The notes under the pieces were generated by a model that was not told the DNA's origin, searched no databases, and saw nothing but the letters and a program-made list of their open reading frames with translations. DNA of 11,253 nucleotides from Bacteroidetes bacterium UBA2664. Lineage in GTDB: Bacteria; Bacteroidota; Rhodothermia; Balneolales; Balneolaceae. Position 1 is the stretch's first letter; each line of letters opens with the position of its first letter. The stretch is from positions 16,205 to 27,457 of the forward strand of contig DEMS01000039.1 in the NCBI GenBank assembly GCA_002359315.1, read 5' to 3'. Made by a program: the position numbers and the translations under genes. Below, one piece after another: positions 7,675-11,253 of the stretch.

Positions 7675-10600
7675 ATGTATATATCCGAACTTGAATTACA
7701 CGGTTTTAAGAGCTTTGCACATAAAACACATGTCAAATTTGACAACGGCATCACTGCAATTGTAGGGCCCAATGGTTGTGGCAAATCCAATATTGTAGAT
7801 GCACTCCGATGGGTTCTGGGTGAACAGCGCCCTACCCTCCTGCGATCCAGTTCCATGAGCAATGTGATCTTTAATGGCACGGCTAAAAAGAAAGCTCTGG
7901 GCATGGCCGATGTATCCCTCACATTTGTCAACAACAAAGGAATTCTTCCGGTCGAATATAGCGAACTGACGATCACCCGGCGCCTATACCGATCCGGCGA
8001 CAGTGAATACCTCATCAATAATACCCCCTGCCGCCTAAAGGATATCATGGATCTGTTTATGGATACCGGCATGAGTTCGGACGCCTACTCGGTGATTGAA
8101 TTAAAGATGGTCGAAGAGATTCTCAACGATCGCAATAACGACAGAAGGCGTCTTTTTGAGGAAGCCGCAGGAGTGACCCGATATAAAGAGAAACGAAAGC
8201 AGACTCTTCGCAAACTGGATGAGACACTGAAAGATCTGCAGCGTCTTGAGGATATCCTCATTGAGATTCGTAAGAAAGTACGATCTTTGGAAATTCAAGC
8301 CGGTAAAGCGGAAAAGGCAAAATCGTATCGGACCGAATTGGAATCGTTGGATAAAGCGTTCTCTCTGAGTGAATTCAGAAATATTGAGAATGAACTGAAA
8401 CCGCTTCAGACCCGAATTGCAAACGCTGAAAAAGAGAAAAAAGAGATCAATGCCAAAGTAGCGGAACTGGAATCTGCAGATGAAGACGCCCGGGCCAATT
8501 TACTGCAAAAAGAGAGAACCGAAGCCGAACTGAAACGCAAGGCCGGCCAACTTTTCTCGTCTGTCCGTGAAACGGAAACAAATATTAAGATTCTGGAAGA
8601 GAAAATTCTCAATGAAAAAGGAGTCATTGAACAATATACATCCGATATAGAGCAGAGCAAGATAGACATTGAGGAACTTCAAAAGCTAAAAACAGGTAAT
8701 GAAAATCAGCTTAAAAACCTCACCGAAGAGAAGGAAACGTCTGAGAAAAGCCTGCAAAAATCCAAGGACACTTTTTCCGAGGTTCAGCAGAAGTACACCA
8801 AAATCAGGCATGAACTGTATGAGCTGGAGATCTCCGTCAGTGACCTAAACCAAAAATTGAATGCCCTTCAGTCCAATAGAATCAAGTTGGAATCTAAATT
8901 GGAGAGCAGTGATGATGACCAAGTCAGAATTGCACAGGATATCGAAAAATTTCAAACCGAAATCAAAACTGCCCGGAATCAGTTTGATGAAGTAGGGAAA
9001 AAGGTCGCAGCGATCAACAGTGACATAGCCGGACAGGAGAAGAAACTTTCTGATGCGTCTCAAAAACGAACAGCACTTGAAACAGAAAGGGAACAGATCC
9101 GAGAGTCTGTCCGCTCATTAAAAAGTGAACGAGATGCAGTACTGTCTGAGGTCTCTCTGTTAAAAAGCATCGCTGACTCGAATGAAGCTATTCCGGGATC
9201 AGTCTCTTATTTGATGGATCATCACACCGAAAAATTTAATCTGCTGATCTCTGTCGGGGATATCATTCAAACGTCTGAAGAGTATATCTATGCCCTTGAA
9301 GCCGCTTTGGGCGATTCAGTGAATTATATTGTAACAGAAAACTGGGAGGAAGCCCGTTTGGCATCCAAACTGCTCGCTGATAATAATGAAGGCCGTGCGA
9401 CTTTTATTCCATTGAATGAATTGCAGAAGAGTTATCCGGTAACGGATTCATCCATCATGAAGAAAGTGACGGTGGAGAAAAAGTTTGAACCGATCGCACA
9501 ACTGCTCCTCGGCCAGACCGCTTTGGCTGATACTCTTGATTCTGCACGATCTTTATTGAATGAATCCGGCATTTCTGCGGTGACCACAGACGGTGAATTT
9601 TTATCCAAAAACCGGTTTTTGAAAGGCGGAAGCCGTAACCGTCAGGCAGGCGTTCGATTGGGGCTGAAGGATAAACTTGAAAAACTGGATCAGAAGGAGA
9701 AGCAGATTCATCAGCAGATTTCAGAGAAAGAGTCAGCACTGGAAAATATTCAACAGAACCTGGGTGAACTGAATCTGGATGCAATTCGTCAGGAGATCAA
9801 AGAGAATCAAAAAAAATCAAGGGATCTGGAGCAGGAGATGAGCCGCTTTCAATCCGGTATTCAGGTCTATGAAAAGAGTATCAGTGATTTAAAAAACCGG
9901 CAGGATACACTGGTTGGCAATCGTGAATTAGCGGTTGATGAACTGGAGCAACTTCAGCCCCAGCAAAAAGAATATCAGCAGAAAATCAAGGAACTGAGCA
10001 GTAAACAGGAGAAGCTGAAGGAAGAACTGCAAAGCCTGGAAGAGGAAAGAGCGATTGCCCAGAATCGATTTAATGATGCCCGGCTCAAACATCAGGATGT
10101 AAAAAACAGGGCGGATAATCTTTCCAAAGATATTGAACGAGCCGAAAATGGGATCCTCAGCATGAAGTCGCGGCTGGAGTCCAGAAGTGAACTTTTGATT
10201 CAAAGTACGGAGAAGATTAAATCACACAAAAAATCGATCGATGAATCACAGGAAGAACTGAAAAAACTCATCACACAAAAAGAAGCTGCCGAGGCAAAAC
10301 TGAAAGAGGCGGAGCAAGCCAGCAGTAAACAGCGCGGTTTGATTAACGAAAGTGAAAAAGAGCTTAGAGATTTAAGGCGGAAAAAGGAAGTGAACCTGGA
10401 ATTGGTTCATCATCTGACCATGGCGAGGGAGAAGTTTGAACTGCAGGCTCAAACGCTTTCCGATCATATTTGGGAGACTTATGGCGTGTTGATGGATCAA
10501 TTAACGGAGACACTGGAGGAGGAGACCGATCCGGCCACTGCAAAAGCGAGAGTGGCGGAATTGCGTCAGAAACTGCAGCGAATCGGCGAGGTGAATCCGC

Positions 10601-11196
10601 TGGCCATCGAAGAGTATGGCGAGGAGAAAGAGCGGCTCGATTTTTATGAAGAACAGATTGAAGATCTCCAAAAAGCCGAAAAAGAGATGCGGGAGACAAT
10701 CACCGAGATCAATGAAACAGCTACCTCACGTTTTAATGAGACGTTTGATAGCATCCGAACTAATTTTAAAACGGTTTTCAGCACTCTGTTTGAAGAAGAT
10801 GACCAGTGTGATCTGATTATTGAAGAGGATGCAAATGACCCGCTTGAAGCGAAAATTGAAATCACTGCCAATCCACGGGGAAAAAGGCCTTCAAGTATCA
10901 ACCAGTTATCTGGGGGTGAAAAAACATTGACGGCCATCGCGCTTCTGTTCGCCATCTATCTGGTAAAACCCTCTCCTTTCTGTGTACTGGATGAAGTGGA
11001 TGCGCCTCTGGATGATGCCAACATCGAACGGTTCTCTCAGATGATCCGGAAGTTTAGTGCAGATACACAGTTTATCATCATCACTCACAACAAAAAAACA
11101 ATGTCAAAAGCGGAGATGATGTATGGCGTTACCATGCCTGAAACCGGTGTGAGCCGCCTTGTAGGCGTCCGCCTCGATGAAGTCTCTGAGAATTGA
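7675..11196 (+). CDS. smc: Chromosome segregation ATPase SMC
   Basis: ATPase core of the bacterial condensin complex, which works with ScpA and ScpB to organise and separate replicated chromosomes; neither partner is in the window. The 1173 residues match the usual 1150-1200. The N-terminal head has the Walker A motif GPNGCGKSN (31-39), then ALRWVLGEQRPT and the conserved region around LFEEAAGVTRYK (160-171). Long heptad-like coiled-coil arms (about 171-500 and 665-1020, rich in Glu, Lys, Gln, Leu) flank a globular hinge (about 500-660) containing EAIPGSV, EAALGDSVNYIV and FLKGGSRNRQAG. The C-terminal head has the signature LSGGEKTLTAIALLFA (from 1078), Walker B FCVLDEVDAPLDDAN (1102-1116, catalytic E1107) and the switch histidine H1138 in ITHNKKTM. 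ATG 7675 puts the conserved YISELELHGFKSF at residue 2. No Shine-Dalgarno sequence is present. Confidence 0.98.
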   Translation: MYISELELHGFKSFAHKTHVKFDNGITAIVGPNGCGKSNIVDALRWVLGEQRPTLLRSSSMSNVIFNGTAKKKALGMADVSLTFVNNKGILPVEYSELTITRRLYRSGDSEYLINNTPCRLKDIMDLFMDTGMSSDAYSVIELKMVEEILNDRNNDRRRLFEEAAGVTRYKEKRKQTLRKLDETLKDLQRLEDILIEIRKKVRSLEIQAGKAEKAKSYRTELESLDKAFSLSEFRNIENELKPLQTRIANAEKEKKEINAKVAELESADEDARANLLQKERTEAELKRKAGQLFSSVRETETNIKILEEKILNEKGVIEQYTSDIEQSKIDIEELQKLKTGNENQLKNLTEEKETSEKSLQKSKDTFSEVQQKYTKIRHELYELEISVSDLNQKLNALQSNRIKLESKLESSDDDQVRIAQDIEKFQTEIKTARNQFDEVGKKVAAINSDIAGQEKKLSDASQKRTALETEREQIRESVRSLKSERDAVLSEVSLLKSIADSNEAIPGSVSYLMDHHTEKFNLLISVGDIIQTSEEYIYALEAALGDSVNYIVTENWEEARLASKLLADNNEGRATFIPLNELQKSYPVTDSSIMKKVTVEKKFEPIAQLLLGQTALADTLDSARSLLNESGISAVTTDGEFLSKNRFLKGGSRNRQAGVRLGLKDKLEKLDQKEKQIHQQISEKESALENIQQNLGELNLDAIRQEIKENQKKSRDLEQEMSRFQSGIQVYEKSISDLKNRQDTLVGNRELAVDELEQLQPQQKEYQQKIKELSSKQEKLKEELQSLEEERAIAQNRFNDARLKHQDVKNRADNLSKDIERAENGILSMKSRLESRSELLIQSTEKIKSHKKSIDESQEELKKLITQKEAAEAKLKEAEQASSKQRGLINESEKELRDLRRKKEVNLELVHHLTMAREKFELQAQTLSDHIWETYGVLMDQLTETLEEETDPATAKARVAELRQKLQRIGEVNPLAIEEYGEEKERLDFYEEQIEDLQKAEKEMRETITEINETATSRFNETFDSIRTNFKTVFSTLFEEDDQCDLIIEEDANDPLEAKIEITANPRGKRPSSINQLSGGEKTLTAIALLFAIYLVKPSPFCVLDEVDAPLDDANIERFSQMIRKFSADTQFIIITHNKKTMSKAEMMYGVTMPETGVSRLVGVRLDEVSEN

Positions 11197-11197
11197 C

Positions 11198-11253
11198 ATT
11201 TCGACTCCGTTTGGTCGCTAGCGCTCCCGCTCTGCGCTCTTTTAGATTAACTA
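11198..11253. repeat. Probable edge of a dispersed intergenic repeat
   Basis: Right after the smc stop the sequence reads ATTTCGACTCCG, then a GC-rich, C/T-heavy stretch with CGCTAGCG and two GCGCTC units. It contrasts sharply with the A/T-rich spacers elsewhere in the window. I recall CATTTCGACTCCG followed by CTC-rich sequence as a common interspersed intergenic motif in Bacteroidota genomes. The window ends before any second arm, so its extent is unknown. Confidence 0.4.

Noticed and set aside
9455..9784. Minus-strand open frames within smc, including 10364-10699
   Set aside because: They lie opposite the clearly coding SMC hinge and coiled-coil, with repetitive composition explained by the sense codons.

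Overview
The window is a housekeeping segment from the Bacteroidota/Balneolota side of bacteria. This placement rests on the joined order rplM-rpsI-rpsB-tsf, an L13 N-terminus beginning MNTIS, start sites mostly without Shine-Dalgarno sequences and preceded by A/T-rich DNA, one perfect TAnnTTTG-type -7 promoter box, and intergenic repeats of a kind I recall from this group. It is an inference from reading, not a phylogenetic result. All genes look intact; the only truncation is the window edge cutting the end of acnA.

Layout. Positions 1-2701 (minus strand) hold aconitate hydratase A, with about 900 codons visible and its last few residues beyond the window. A 395-base A/T-rich divergent intergenic region (2702-3096) separates it from a plus-strand series: rplM (L13, GTG start 3097), rpsI (S9), a 244-base structured intergenic region (3936-4179), rpsB (S2 with a long charged C-terminal tail), tsf (EF-Ts), a strong intrinsic terminator, pyrH (UMP kinase, TTG start), frr (ribosome recycling factor), a weaker terminator, and smc (chromosome condensation ATPase, complete, 1173 residues). 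The last 57 bases are non-coding and look like the edge of a dispersed intergenic repeat.

How the genes work together. rplM, rpsI and rpsB encode ribosomal subunit proteins, tsf recycles EF-Tu during elongation and frr splits ribosomes after termination, so five of the eight genes serve translation. pyrH makes UDP for pyrimidine nucleotide supply and conventionally sits between tsf and frr. smc follows as its own transcription unit and acts in chromosome segregation. acnA is a divergent TCA-cycle gene.

What deserves attention is not a new gene system; I found none. The best leads are non-coding: a three-stem leader just upstream of rpsB (4079-4149), a complex inverted-repeat element with mutually exclusive pairings between rpsI and rpsB (3949-4067), a 14-bp perfect palindrome in the putative pyrH promoter (6088-6101), and a -7 box placed so close to the smc start that its transcript may be leaderless. 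The roughly 80-residue charged tail on S2 is the most unusual protein feature.
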